Source: Polyangiaceae bacterium (lineage in GTDB: Bacteria; Myxococcota_A; Polyangia; Polyangiales; Polyangiaceae). Taken from it: DNA of 46,044 nt. The stretch lies in contig JALHPN010000045.1 in the NCBI GenBank assembly GCA_022842465.1, positions 1-46,044 on the forward strand, read 5' to 3'. A program made the position numbers and the translations under genes. Below, piece after piece: positions 33,503 through 43,137 of this stretch (positions within the stretch are counted from its first letter, which is position 1; every line of letters starts with the position of its first letter). Below the pieces are notes generated by a model. It was not told the origin of the DNA and did not search any database. It saw only the letters and a program-made list of their open reading frames with translations.

Positions 33503-34582
33503 ATGGCCCGCCTCCTCTCCCTGGTCTTCCTCGTCGCCACCGTGGCTTCGACCGGCGCGTGCGCGTCCGTCTCCGTGGAAGAGGAAGACGGCGTCGACGA
33601 GAGCGGCGACGCCTACTCCGTCGCGACGATGTCCACCGAGGTCAACCGCCGGGTCGCCACCTGCTTCGCACGGAGCTGGGCGACCGTGACGGTGCGCGAG
33701 GAGACCGACGAACGGTACTCGTCCAACGTCGTCGTGAACGGTATCGGGCAGGCGGCGATCCAGATGTTCACCGGTCCAGGATGGCTGGTGATGCTGGGCT
33801 CCGAGGGCGAGCGCGAGCTTCGGCAGCTCGAGGCCGAGGTGCGGAAGACGAGCGAGGAGCAGAGCCTCGAAGACCACCAGCGCGTCGCGCTCGTCACGTG
33901 CATCTCGAGCAGGCTCATCGACTACGCGTTCAACGGCCTCAGCAAGTACCTCGGCGCTTCGGCCGCGGTCGGACAGCGCGAAGGCGTCTGCACCGAGTAC
34001 GCCGCGATCACGTCGCGGCTCCTCCGCGCGGCGTCGGTCCCGGCGGGGATGCGGGCCGGGTTCTTTCGTGACGCGGCTCGCGGGACCTCCGGTGGACACG
34101 CGTGGAACTGGGTGACGCTCGAGTCGCAGGGAGGAGAGACCTTCTGGATCGAGCCGCAGCGGGATCCGATTCGTCACCGAACCCTCTTTTTCAACCGGCA
34201 GAGCGGCGTCGCGCGGGGAGGCGTCGCGGACGTCTCGCCGGCGCCGTGCTCGGGCGAGGACGAAGTCTGCGTCGCCGACGCGGCGACCTGCAGCGCGCTC
34301 GCCGGCACCACGACCGGCGAGACGTGCGACGTCGCCGGCCGCTCGGCGTGCTGCCGCGCGTCGGGCACGAAGCGTCCGTCGGGCGAAAGGTGCGCCGCGG
34401 ACGGCGACTGTCTATCGGGCATGTGCCGCGGTCGTCGGTGCACGACGGCCTGTGACTCGGGCGGCGCGAGCCTCTGCACGAGGGAGGCGGGATGCGCCGC
34501 GATCGGCGGTCAGCTCGGCGACGCGAGCTGCGCGGGGTCCCCCGAGGGCGCAGCCTGTTGCAGCGTCACCGGCGATCGGTGA
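33503..34582 (+). CDS. Transglutaminase-like lipoprotein with Cys-rich tail
   Basis: The 359-residue product has a lipoprotein signal (STGAC, Cys20) and a transglutaminase-like fold at about 120-225. The catalytic Cys163 lies in GVCTEYAAITSRLLRAA and His199 in GGHAWNWV. The third residue of the triad falls in FWIEPQRDP, with Glu217 where Asp is usual, and Asp221 close by. Such domains act as peptidases or cross-linking enzymes in the envelope. The tail (about 250-359) has two copies of a Cys pattern ending in GxxACC (SACCRASG and AACCSVTG) on both sides of the motif GERCAADGDCLSGMC, which is common in myxobacterial surface proteins. The ATG at 33503 is set by the signal peptide. Confidence 0.85.
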   Translation: MARLLSLVFLVATVASTGACASVSVEEEDGVDESGDAYSVATMSTEVNRRVATCFARSWATVTVREETDERYSSNVVVNGIGQAAIQMFTGPGWLVMLGSEGERELRQLEAEVRKTSEEQSLEDHQRVALVTCISSRLIDYAFNGLSKYLGASAAVGQREGVCTEYAAITSRLLRAASVPAGMRAGFFRDAARGTSGGHAWNWVTLESQGGETFWIEPQRDPIRHRTLFFNRQSGVARGGVADVSPAPCSGEDEVCVADAATCSALAGTTTGETCDVAGRSACCRASGTKRPSGERCAADGDCLSGMCRGRRCTTACDSGGASLCTREAGCAAIGGQLGDASCAGSPEGAACCSVTGDR

Positions 34583-34707
34583 GCGGGGCGCGCGCTGAAG
34601 ACGAGTCATGTCGCCCTTGGTCTCGTGAGGACGCCCTTTTGTCGCCCGTTCGGAGAGGGCAGGTGCCTTTCGCGATCACATCCGGTTCGAGCCGTCTCCA
34701 TCCAGGC

Positions 34708-36375
34708 ATGAACACCTGGACGAGAACGGCCTTCGTCGGAATCTTCCTCGCGACGGGTTGCACGGTCGCCGTCGAAGAGCCCGCGCGCGACGCGCCGGGC
34801 GCTCCTACGCCCCCGTCTGCGCCGGCTGCGCCGGCCACGACCGCCCGGCGCGTCTGGCTCGTCACCGCGGGAGAGCCGGCGGTGCCTATCCACGACGTAC
34901 GCATCCTGGGCGCGGATGGCGTGCCCCTCGCGGCTGCCCGCGACAACGGGTGCGACGCCCTCTCGGACATCGTCACCGGTGGCGGGCCCGGCGGATCCCC
35001 CAAGCGCCTCGCCGTCGAGACGGGGGCCGCCGTGCCGGCGTCCTTCCTCGACGCCGTGGCGCGTGACGTCTCGGCCGCGTCGGCCGCGGTCGGCGGCGTT
35101 CGCGTCGCCGTCGGAGACCTGAACGGCGACGGCATCGACTGCGTCGTGCCCGTGCCTGCGGCGAGCCTCACCAAGGCGAAGCTCACGACGCGCAAGGCGG
35201 GCGGCGCGGAAGAGGCACGGGTCGTGTGGGAGCTCGTGGCGGGAGGACCTCTGGTCGTCGAACCCAGGGCGCCCGATGGTGCGGGGATGCCGCTCGACCT
35301 CGACTCGCCGGTGCCCGCGACGACGGCTGGTCTCCTGCTGCCCGCGGTGCAGAAGGTCCGCGAAGCGGCCATGACGGAGTCGGCCGACGATGGGCTCGCG
35401 CTCTTCGGAGGTCCCGCGGCGCCGACGCCGTTCGATGTCCCGCTCCCCGCAGGAGAGGACGCGGACGACGAGGGCCGGAGCGCGATCGGCCTCGTGCAGC
35501 TCCGTGGTGGAGGCCGTGCCTTCGCCCTGACGTACGAGATGACGACGGCGCGCGTGTCGCCGGAGAGGGTGCGCGTCACGCCCGGCAAGCGGCTCGGCCT
35601 CGTGCGGAGCGACCTCGCGGGCGCGAGCGAACCGTCGATCTCCGGCCTCGGCGCGGAGGCGCCGGCGACGCTCGTCACAAGCGAGCTCGAGCGCCTGCTC
35701 GCGGCGCTGGACGGGCAGCCGAGCCTCTCCGGAGAACCCATGCAGGCGCACCTCGCCCTGAAGACGTACTGGACCTCGAGCGCCGGCACGCTGCCGAGCT
35801 TCGCGAACGGCCTCTCGACCTTCCTCGGCCGCGCGTCGAACGAAGAAGGATTCTGGGCATACACGCGGCTCGTGACGGCGCACCGCGTCTTCGCGGGCCT
35901 CGATCCCGCCGAAGGCAGGCGACCGGAGGGCATGACCGCGGACGACATCGTGACCTCGCGCCTCCTCGTCGCGGCAGCGACGCTCGACAGCAAGACCGCG
36001 TCGTTCGCGATGCTCCCCGGAGGGCTCCTCTCCGCCCCCGAACGCGCCGGGCATGACTACCGCCTCGCGCTCGCCGCCACCCACCGTCTGGCCGCAGCGG
36101 GGCCGCTGCTCGTCTCGTCTCTTCCTCACCAGCTCGTCGGGGTCGAGCCCGACGAGATCGATGTCGCCGTCGCCTCCGGGAAGCAGGGGACGCCCGAGGT
36201 TCGATCCGTCGACTCCGCCGCGAAGCGATACACGGCGAAGCGCGACGAGGTCCTCGCGGATGCGGCGCCGACCGCGACCCAGCTCTCCGAGCTCGCCGCG
36301 GAGACGGCGAAGCTCCGCGGAGCGCTCGCGGCGCTGGGGACCGTGACGGAGGCGCGCTTCGCGGTGACGCGATGA
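34708..36375 (+). CDS. Large predicted lipoprotein with DxNxDG loop
   Basis: The 555-residue product has a lipoprotein signal (LATGC, Cys18), a Pro/Ala linker, then a first domain with VAVGDLNGDGIDCVVPV, a calcium-binding-like DxNxDGxD loop as in FG-GAP or dockerin repeats. The C-terminal half is helical (LVAAATLDSKTASFAML, ELAAETAKLRGALAALG). I recognise no enzyme family. A middle segment contains LLLPAVQKVREAA, similar to a motif in secreted pilin-like proteins of planctomycetes, though this likeness is short and may be chance. Its TGA overlaps the start of the methyltransferase gene (ATGA), so translation is coupled. Confidence 0.8.
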   Translation: MNTWTRTAFVGIFLATGCTVAVEEPARDAPGAPTPPSAPAAPATTARRVWLVTAGEPAVPIHDVRILGADGVPLAAARDNGCDALSDIVTGGGPGGSPKRLAVETGAAVPASFLDAVARDVSAASAAVGGVRVAVGDLNGDGIDCVVPVPAASLTKAKLTTRKAGGAEEARVVWELVAGGPLVVEPRAPDGAGMPLDLDSPVPATTAGLLLPAVQKVREAAMTESADDGLALFGGPAAPTPFDVPLPAGEDADDEGRSAIGLVQLRGGGRAFALTYEMTTARVSPERVRVTPGKRLGLVRSDLAGASEPSISGLGAEAPATLVTSELERLLAALDGQPSLSGEPMQAHLALKTYWTSSAGTLPSFANGLSTFLGRASNEEGFWAYTRLVTAHRVFAGLDPAEGRRPEGMTADDIVTSRLLVAAATLDSKTASFAMLPGGLLSAPERAGHDYRLALAATHRLAAAGPLLVSSLPHQLVGVEPDEIDVAVASGKQGTPEVRSVDSAAKRYTAKRDEVLADAAPTATQLSELAAETAKLRGALAALGTVTEARFAVTR

Positions 36376-37253
36376 CGATGACCGCCCGCGCGATCCAGCA
36401 GACCTTGCACAGCGCACGCGACATGCCCGATGTCCTCGACCTGTACCGGTGGGCCGTGCAAGATCCCGAGACCCACGCGGCGCTGCTCCGCGTCGTGTAC
36501 GAGCGCCTGAACCCCGGTCGTCACGCGGTGACGCTGCGTGAGGACTTCGCCGGGACTTCGGCAGACGCCGTGGCGTGGGTGGCGCTCGCCGAGGGCCGCC
36601 GCGCCGTCGCCGTGGAGCGAGATCCCGAGACCCTCGCGTGGGCACGGCGTCGCGCCGCCCGGATCCTCGGGCCACGGGCCGCCGCCCTGACGTTCATCCA
36701 GGGTGACGTGGACCGCATCGGAAGGGCCGACGCCCCGGCGGCCGACATCATCACGGCGCTGAACTTCAGCGTCCTGCATCTGCGCGAGCGCAAGGTGCTG
36801 GTTTCGTACCTGCGCCACGCGCGCGACGGCCTCTTGCCCGGCGGTGCGCTGGTCCTCAACCTGTTCGGCGGCGCCGCGGCGATCCGTCCCCACGTCGAGC
36901 GCCACCGCGTCACGCCGAAGCCGCGCCTCCCCGGAGATCGGGCCGTCGCGCCCTTCGACTACCTCTGGGAGGTCTGCCGGGCGGGCTCCTCGTCCGGCCA
37001 TGTCGACTGCGCGATCCACTTCGATCTGGGCGGTCGCGAGCTCCGCGACGCCTTCGTCTACGCGTGGCGCCTCTGGTCGCCGCGCGACATCCTCGCGGCG
37101 TGCGCAGAGGCCGGCTTCGCTCGCGCACAACTCTGGCGCCACACGTACGACCCGGCGCGAGGCGCGCAGGGCGTCTTCCTCGTCGCGGTGGCGCCCGAGG
37201 CCGTCGACGCGCTGCCGCGGTGGACGGCGTACGTGGTGGCTCAGCGAGCGTGA
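36372..37253 (+). CDS. Class I SAM-dependent methyltransferase
   Basis: The 293-residue soluble protein has a Rossmann-like methyltransferase core: motif I variant REDFAGTSADAVAW, motif II with AVAVERDPETLAWARRRA, then IQGDVDRI and ADIITALNFSVLHL, and LPGGALVLNLFGG before the later strands. The last part (AFVYAWRLWSPRDILAACAEAGF) resembles methyltransferases of unknown substrate. The ATG overlaps the stop of the large lipoprotein gene, so the pair is coupled. The final 13 bases overlap the Ser/Thr kinase gene on the other strand. Confidence 0.88.
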   Translation: MTMTARAIQQTLHSARDMPDVLDLYRWAVQDPETHAALLRVVYERLNPGRHAVTLREDFAGTSADAVAWVALAEGRRAVAVERDPETLAWARRRAARILGPRAAALTFIQGDVDRIGRADAPAADIITALNFSVLHLRERKVLVSYLRHARDGLLPGGALVLNLFGGAAAIRPHVERHRVTPKPRLPGDRAVAPFDYLWEVCRAGSSSGHVDCAIHFDLGGRELRDAFVYAWRLWSPRDILAACAEAGFARAQLWRHTYDPARGAQGVFLVAVAPEAVDALPRWTAYVVAQRA

Positions 37254-40200
37254 CTGTCTCGCGTGACGTCACGGGGCGCCGGGCCGAAGAACAGCTGGCC
37301 GAAGCGGTCCGGATTGACGACGCCGAGCGCGCGGAGCTCGGCGTCGAAGGCGCCCGCATCCTCCCCGAGAGCCTGCGCGCGGCGGAGCTCCACGAGGAGC
37401 TCGTAGGTGCGCTGGTCGCGAGCCGCCATCCCGTCGGCGGCGCGCGTGTAACACTGCACGGCCTCGCGCAGCTCGCCGCGCAACGCCGCGAGCTGTCCCT
37501 CGAGGAACGTCAGCGCGTCGACCGCGTTCGGGTTGCCCGCGAGGGCGTCCATGCACGCGCGGACGCGAGCCTCCGTCGTGGCGCGGTCCGCCCGACCATG
37601 GCGGTACGCGCAGAGGGCCACCGAGGCGCGTAGGCGGTTGAAGCCGAGTCGCGGGACGACGAGCAACGAGGCGAAGAGCTTCCCGAAGACAGGGGCCAGT
37701 CGCTCGCTCACTTCCCACGCGGAAGCCGGATCCTCGTACGCCGCGATCCCGAGCTCCGCGATGACGGCGACGGCCGTGAAGACCTCGTCTTCGACGTCGG
37801 TCCACGCTTCGCGCGCGAGCTGCAGCTGGCCGCGCGCCTCACGGACGTCGTCTCCCGCGAGATCGATCCATACGCCCATCAGTCGGAGCCACGTGGCGGG
37901 GGCGAGGTCCTCGCGCTCCAGCGCGTCCGCGAGCCACGTGCGCGTGCGCTCTCGTGCGCGCGGCAGATCGTGCCCGTGGTAGCCCCACGCCGTCGTGAGC
38001 CCCGCGCGCGCGATCCCCGTCTCGCGCAAGAGAGGTCGCGGTAGCGCGAGGAAGATGCGCTCCGCCTCCTCGAGTCGATCGACCGCCTCCTGGATGTCGC
38101 GGCGAAAGAGCGCGAAGTACCCGCGTGAGAGCACGACCCACCCGATCCCGGCGTCGTCGTGGAGCTCGTGAGCGAGCGCATCGGCCCGGGCGAGGACGTC
38201 GTCCCCGAGCGGATGATGCGAGAGCCGCGACGCGTTCACGAAGGCGAACGTGCCGAGCGCGCCGAGCACCCTGTGCGGATCGCCGAGCTCCAGCGCATCG
38301 TGCAGCGCCGACGCCGAGAGCCACGGTGCGCGGATGTCGCTCTGGGCGAGGGACCGCGCGGCGGCGATGGTCAGGTCGACGCGGCGGGCAACGGCCGGGT
38401 CGACGTCGCTCGTGCGGGAGAAGTCGAGACCGCGTGCGACGAGCTCGACCTGCATGTTGAGCGCCTGCGCCATCGCGACGCCGGTGGAGGTAGGCATGTC
38501 GACGCCCACCTCCGCGAGCGCCGCGGTCAAGAGCTCCTTTCCACGCCGGAAGTCGCCGCCGAGCATGAAGTGCTCGCCGGCGAGCGCTCGGAGCTCGGCC
38601 TCGCGGCGCGGTCGCTCGGCAGCGCACGCCACCTCGGATGCGCGGAGATAGGCGCGCCCGGCGTCCCCGCGTCTGCCCGCGAGAGCCATCGCCTCGGCCT
38701 GCTCGGCGAGGAGATCGAGCTCTAGGTCTTTGTCGGCGCAGATCTCGGCGGCCTTGCCGAGCAGCTCGGCGGCGCGCGCGAACGCGAGCGAGGTGAGAGC
38801 CGCTCGCGCCGCGACGCGCATCCAGTGCGCTGCTTGCTTCGGCTCGTCTGCCTCCGCGTAGTGGTGCGCGATCGCGTCGGGGTCGGCGCGTCCATGGCGC
38901 TCGAAGTAGCGGGCGAGCTGACGGTGCACGCTGCGCGCGCGCTCGGGCGCCATACCCGCGACGAGCCGTTCGCGCACTTGATCGTGGAACGGCTCGACCA
39001 GCGCGCGTGGGCTCCTGCCGAACGAGCGCACGAGCTTCACCGCGCGAAGCTCGTCGAGCACACGGGGATCCCACGCGGAGGTCCCTGCGGCCTCGAGCGC
39101 CGCACCTTGCGTGAGCGGTGCAGCGGTGATCGAGAGGTGCTCGAGCACGGCGCGCGCCTCCGGCCCGAGCGCCTCGAACTGCCGATCCAACGCCGCCGCC
39201 AGCCCAGCGTCGCGCGCCTCGAGACCGCCAGCGCGCAGCACGCGCGTCAACAGCAGGGGGTGGCCTCCGGTCTCACGGAACAACGCGTCCGCGTCGAGCT
39301 CCGAGCCCCCGGCCGAGGCGGCCAGGAGCGCCCCTACCTCGTCTCGCGTGAGCGGATCCACGGAGAGCTCTCGAACGCGGAGCTCCTCTCCGCGGGCCCG
39401 CGCGCCGGCGAGCAGCTCGTCGAGCGGTGCGCTCCTGCCCACCGCCTCTCGTCGATACGCGAGCACGAAGAGGACCGGGGGGACGGGCGGCGCGAGCACC
39501 TCGAGCAGGAGTCGCATTCCGTCCTCGGTCGCCCACTGCGCGTCGTCGACGAAGACGACGAGCGGCGCGGCGTCGGACATGCGCGCGAGCAGCTCGCGCA
39601 GCCCGGCGATCGCGGCACGGCGGCTCTCGCCCGGACCGCGCGGCGCGAGGCGTTGCGGGCGCATGTGCGCGAACGCCTCGACACGCTTCAACACCGGAAA
39701 CATCGTCGCGAGCGCGGAGGCGTCGCGCGGCATTCGCGAGGCCGCCTCGATCGACGGGATCCTCCGGAGGTGCTCCGAGATGGCGTCGACGACCGAGTCG
39801 ATGCCCTTGAAAGGCACCGACTCCGCCTCGTGGCACCGCCCTTCGAACCACAGCGCCCCCCGCTTCGCGGCGTCGCGGGCGAACGTCTGCGCGAGCGACG
39901 TCTTGCCGTTCCCCGCGTGACCGTGGAGCAGCACGAGCGCGCCCTCGTCCTCCACGCTCGAGAGCGCGTCTCCGAGCGCGACGAGCTCGCGCGTGCGCCC
40001 GGCGAAGGGCTCGCGCTCTCGCGTCGCCGACTCGAGCTCCGACTCACGACCGGCGAGCACGGCGAGCACATCGGCCCCGTGCGGTCGGTCACCGGGGCTC
40101 GGCGCGAGCAGTCGGACACAAAGCTGCTCGAGATCGGCATCGACGCCATCCCGGTGGCGCGACGGTGGCGCGACGGCGCGTCGCTTCTCCCGCCAGAGCC

Positions 40201-40888
40201 GCTCGCCGGAGCCGTCGAACGGGAGCCGGCCTGCGAGTGTTTGGTAGAGCATCACCCCTAACGCGTACCAGTCGCACGCAGGGGAGAGATCCTTGCCCGT
40301 CATCTGCTCGGGAGCCATGTAGTGAGGAGTGCCCGCGATCGCCGTGTCGTCCGTCGCATCGAGCGCGAGGGCGAGGCCGAAATCGAGGAGCACGACGCGG
40401 CCCGTTCGCTCGACGAGCACGTTCGTCGGCTTGATGTCGCGATGGACGCAGCGGGCCTGATGAAGCGTTTCGATGGCCTCTGCGAGCTGCGTGAAGCACG
40501 CACGCGTCTGCTCCGGCGCACGCCGTACATGCTCCGAGAACGGGAGCCCTTCCACGAGCTCCATCGCGAGCATCCACCGGTCGCCCTCTTGAACGAGCTC
40601 ATGGAGGCGCACGAGGTTGGGGTGGGCCAGATCGGCCACCGCGCGGAACTCGCGCTTGAAGCGGAAGAGGCGATCGGGCTCGCTCGCCTTCAAGATCTTG
40701 AGCGCGACGATCGCGCCCGACTCGCGGTCGCGAGCCTCGAAGACCTCACCGAACGAGCCCGCGCCGAGGTGGCGCCGTAGCTCGAACCGCCGCGAGCCGA
40801 CGAGCAGGTTCGGCGGCGCCGCGCCGTACGGTGCGGCCGCGACGCGACGGAGCCAGGCGTCGTCGGTGTTCGCCTCCACGATGGACAC
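37241..40888 (-). CDS. Ser/Thr kinase fused to AAA ATPase and TPR-like region
   Basis: The 1215-residue protein has an N-terminal Hanks kinase domain (about 35-290: GAGSFGEVF, K64, HRD with D151, DFG 169-171, APE 192-194), then an AAA module (about 295-600) with Walker A GHAGNGKT (323-330) and Walker B LVVFVDD (443-449), and a long helical region (about 600-1215) of TPR-like repeats. This layout is that of PknK-type regulators, which link signalling to partner proteins. There is no membrane helix and no LuxR domain at the end. GTG 40888 is chosen because GAGGG lies eight bases upstream; an open frame continuing far upstream through feoB is spurious. It follows feoB by 47 bases and may be part of the same transcript. 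Confidence 0.92.
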   Translation of the reverse strand: MSIVEANTDDAWLRRVAAAPYGAAPPNLLVGSRRFELRRHLGAGSFGEVFEARDRESGAIVALKILKASEPDRLFRFKREFRAVADLAHPNLVRLHELVQEGDRWMLAMELVEGLPFSEHVRRAPEQTRACFTQLAEAIETLHQARCVHRDIKPTNVLVERTGRVVLLDFGLALALDATDDTAIAGTPHYMAPEQMTGKDLSPACDWYALGVMLYQTLAGRLPFDGSGERLWREKRRAVAPPSRHRDGVDADLEQLCVRLLAPSPGDRPHGADVLAVLAGRESELESATREREPFAGRTRELVALGDALSSVEDEGALVLLHGHAGNGKTSLAQTFARDAAKRGALWFEGRCHEAESVPFKGIDSVVDAISEHLRRIPSIEAASRMPRDASALATMFPVLKRVEAFAHMRPQRLAPRGPGESRRAAIAGLRELLARMSDAAPLVVFVDDAQWATEDGMRLLLEVLAPPVPPVLFVLAYRREAVGRSAPLDELLAGARARGEELRVRELSVDPLTRDEVGALLAASAGGSELDADALFRETGGHPLLLTRVLRAGGLEARDAGLAAALDRQFEALGPEARAVLEHLSITAAPLTQGAALEAAGTSAWDPRVLDELRAVKLVRSFGRSPRALVEPFHDQVRERLVAGMAPERARSVHRQLARYFERHGRADPDAIAHHYAEADEPKQAAHWMRVAARAALTSLAFARAAELLGKAAEICADKDLELDLLAEQAEAMALAGRRGDAGRAYLRASEVACAAERPRREAELRALAGEHFMLGGDFRRGKELLTAALAEVGVDMPTSTGVAMAQALNMQVELVARGLDFSRTSDVDPAVARRVDLTIAAARSLAQSDIRAPWLSASALHDALELGDPHRVLGALGTFAFVNASRLSHHPLGDDVLARADALAHELHDDAGIGWVVLSRGYFALFRRDIQEAVDRLEEAERIFLALPRPLLRETGIARAGLTTAWGYHGHDLPRARERTRTWLADALEREDLAPATWLRLMGVWIDLAGDDVREARGQLQLAREAWTDVEDEVFTAVAVIAELGIAAYEDPASAWEVSERLAPVFGKLFASLLVVPRLGFNRLRASVALCAYRHGRADRATTEARVRACMDALAGNPNAVDALTFLEGQLAALRGELREAVQCYTRAADGMAARDQRTYELLVELRRAQALGEDAGAFDAELRALGVVNPDRFGQLFFGPAPRDVTRDSHAR

Positions 40889-40935
40889 CGTACCAGCCCT
40901 CGTTCGGGGCGGCGCTCGGCTTGCGCGGCTTCGTG

Positions 40936-42843
40936 CTAGCTCGACCCGAGGAGCCCGGCGACCTGATAGACGAGGACGGCGGCGACGTAGCCGAGCGTGT
41001 ACGTGTAGCCGAGGACGAGGGCGGGCCATCGGAGGCTCGCGGTCTCGCGTCGGATGGCCGCCACGGTGCTCATGCACTGGCAGGCGAGGACGAAGAAGGC
41101 GAGGAGCGCGAGGCCCGTTCGCGTCCCGTAGACCGGGCTGCCGTCCGCCTTCTTCGTGTCGCGGAGGCGTTCCGTGAGCGGCGCTGGATCCTCGTCCGCG
41201 TTCTCGAGCCCGAAGATGACGCCCATCGTGCCGACCATCAGCTCGCGCGCGCCGAACGAGCCGATGAGGCCGACGTTGATGCGCCAGTCGAAGCCCGCCG
41301 GGCGCGTCACGGGCTCCATCGCGCGGCCGATCGACGCCGCGACGCTCGACTCGATCGGCGTCGCCCCCGGCGTCACGCCCGGCATCGGCACCTTGAGGAG
41401 GAGCCAGAGCACGGCGGAGGCGATCACGATCGTGGTGCCGACGTCCCGGAGGAAGCGCTTCCCCGCGCCGTAGGCCTTGCGCGCGACGACGCGCGGCTGC
41501 GGAACGCGATACGAGGGCATCTCCAGCACGAGCGGCAGCCCCTTTCCCTTCGTCGCCGTCCGACGGAGGACGGCGGAGGCGACGAGCCCGGAGAGGACCC
41601 CCGCGAAGTAGAGGCCGACGAACACGCTCGCGCGGAAGAGCGCGGAGCGATGCGAGAAGAAGGCCGCGAGCACGAGCCCATAGGTCGGCAGGCGCGCCGA
41701 GCACGTCATGAGCGGGATGACGAGGATGGTCGTGAGGCGCTCTTTGGGGTCCCGGATGATGCGTGTCGACGAGATCGCCGGCACCGCGCACGCGTGCCCC
41801 ATCAGGAGGGGGAGGAAGCTCCGACCGCTCAAGCCGAGGAAGCGAAGCACCCGGTCGACGAGGAACGCGCCGCGGGCGAGGTAGCCGCTCGCCTCGAGCA
41901 GCTCCAGCGCCACGGTGAGGACCACGATCTGCGGCATGAACGCGAGCACCGTCCCGGCCCCGGCGAGGATGCCGTCGGAGAGGAACGACGCGGCGAGCCC
42001 TCCGCCGAGGAGCGCTTCGATCCTCCCGCGCGACCAGGCGACGGCCCCGTCCGTGACGCTCGACGCCGGATCGGCGACGAGGAAGACGGCGGCGAACACG
42101 AGGGCCATGAGGCCGACGAAGAGGAGCGGACCGAGCACGGGCTGGAGGAGCAGGCGATCGAGACGCGCCGTCCGCGCGCGCCGCGCCTTCTCCGGCTCGC
42201 CCCCTTCGTCGGTCGTGCATGCGCGCGCGACGGCCGAGGGATCGAACGTTCCGCCGCCGCGATCCGCGTCGGCTCCCGCGCGGATTCGATCGTCGATCGC
42301 GCCGAGGACGGTCGCGCGCCCGCTCGGGTTCCGCGTGCTGAGGAGCACGACGGGCGCGCCGATCGCGCCCGAGAGCTTGTCGACGTCGAGAGCGCGACCC
42401 TCGGCGGCGAGGACGTCGGCGTGCGTCAGCGCGACGACGAGCGGCAGGCCCGCGCGGAGGAGCTCGCGCGTGAGCCGGAGGCCGAGCGCGAGGCGCGTGG
42501 GGTCGATCACCTGGAGGAGCGTCACGCTTTCTCCGCGCGCGCGGAGGCCCTCGAGGAACGTGCGCGCGACGCCTTCGTCCGTGGCGTGATCGACGGTGGC
42601 CTCGACGGAGTAGAGACCAGGCAGGTCGGCGATCGTCGCGCGAGCGCCCGACGGGAGGTCGACCTCGCCTTCGAGGATGTCGACCGTGATCCCGGGGTAG
42701 TTTCCGACGTGCGCGTTGCCGCCCGTGAGCAGGTTGTAGAGCGAGGACTTCCCCGAGTTGGGTCGACCCACCAGCACCACGAGGGCGCGGGCGGAGGAAG
42801 GTGACCCCTTGGGAGCGCTCTCGTCGTGGCAAGCTGCGCTCAC
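40936..42843 (-). CDS. feoB: Ferrous iron transport protein FeoB
   Basis: The 635-residue inner-membrane protein imports Fe2+. The N-terminal GTPase domain has G1 GRPNSGKS (26-33), G2 in NYPGITVD, G3 DLPGLYS and a G4 segment THAD, where the first residue is Thr and not Asn. The membrane part has the family blocks GYLARGAFLVDR, FLPLLMGHACAVPAI and MTCSARLPTYG, with the conserved Cys, and two inward-repeat gates. It is shorter than the E. coli protein (773 residues) but within the family range. GTG 42843 overlaps the stop of feoA (GTGA). No feoC is seen. Iron control by Fur is expected from the family, but I do not see a convincing Fur box. Confidence 0.96.
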   Translation of the reverse strand: MSAACHDESAPKGSPSSARALVVLVGRPNSGKSSLYNLLTGGNAHVGNYPGITVDILEGEVDLPSGARATIADLPGLYSVEATVDHATDEGVARTFLEGLRARGESVTLLQVIDPTRLALGLRLTRELLRAGLPLVVALTHADVLAAEGRALDVDKLSGAIGAPVVLLSTRNPSGRATVLGAIDDRIRAGADADRGGGTFDPSAVARACTTDEGGEPEKARRARTARLDRLLLQPVLGPLLFVGLMALVFAAVFLVADPASSVTDGAVAWSRGRIEALLGGGLAASFLSDGILAGAGTVLAFMPQIVVLTVALELLEASGYLARGAFLVDRVLRFLGLSGRSFLPLLMGHACAVPAISSTRIIRDPKERLTTILVIPLMTCSARLPTYGLVLAAFFSHRSALFRASVFVGLYFAGVLSGLVASAVLRRTATKGKGLPLVLEMPSYRVPQPRVVARKAYGAGKRFLRDVGTTIVIASAVLWLLLKVPMPGVTPGATPIESSVAASIGRAMEPVTRPAGFDWRINVGLIGSFGARELMVGTMGVIFGLENADEDPAPLTERLRDTKKADGSPVYGTRTGLALLAFFVLACQCMSTVAAIRRETASLRWPALVLGYTYTLGYVAAVLVYQVAGLLGSS

Positions 42844-43088
42844 GCGGGCTCCTCCGCGACAGGCTCGACCTCGATCCGGTCGGCGACCTCGCGGCCGATC
42901 GCGAACTCTCCGCCCGATCCCGTCCTGACGTGGAGCGGTCCACCGAGCGCGGCGCGCCGGAGGACGACGAGCGCCTCGCCGTCGTGGAGGCCCACCGCCG
43001 CGACCCACGCGGCGGCCTCGCCCTCGAGCGTCACGCGCGAGATCGTCACCCAGGTGTCGAGCGGCGCGGAGGCGAGGGGCGTGCCCAT
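42840..43088 (-). CDS. feoA: Ferrous iron transport accessory protein FeoA
   Basis: The 82-residue protein is an SH3-like domain that helps FeoB. Family pattern: an N-terminal strand, a short middle helix and LHDGEALVVLRRAALGGPLHVRTGSGGEFAI with the usual glycine turn, ending in basic-acidic residues. The ATG at 43088 has GGGAAGG eight bases upstream and gives normal length; an open frame reaching farther upstream is not supported. The stop overlaps the feoB start by four bases, so the two are co-translated. The HAD phosphatase gene ends 49 bases upstream on the same strand. Confidence 0.9.
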   Translation of the reverse strand: MGTPLASAPLDTWVTISRVTLEGEAAAWVAAVGLHDGEALVVLRRAALGGPLHVRTGSGGEFAIGREVADRIEVEPVAEEPA

Positions 43089-43137
43089 GCGCGTCACCTT
43101 CCCGGTCACGCCCCCCGGCGTCAAGCTCGTCCGCCCG

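Noticed and set aside
35336..35378. Short LLLPAVQKVREAA segment taken as a pilin-like (DUF1559-type) domain
   Set aside because: The match is only a few residues long, and the N-terminal methylation motif and helix of such proteins are absent.
40889..42943. Upstream extension of the Ser/Thr kinase-AAA frame to 1900 codons
   Set aside because: The added part is antiphase to feoB and shows only biased Arg/Pro/Ala composition; a good ribosome site supports GTG 40888.
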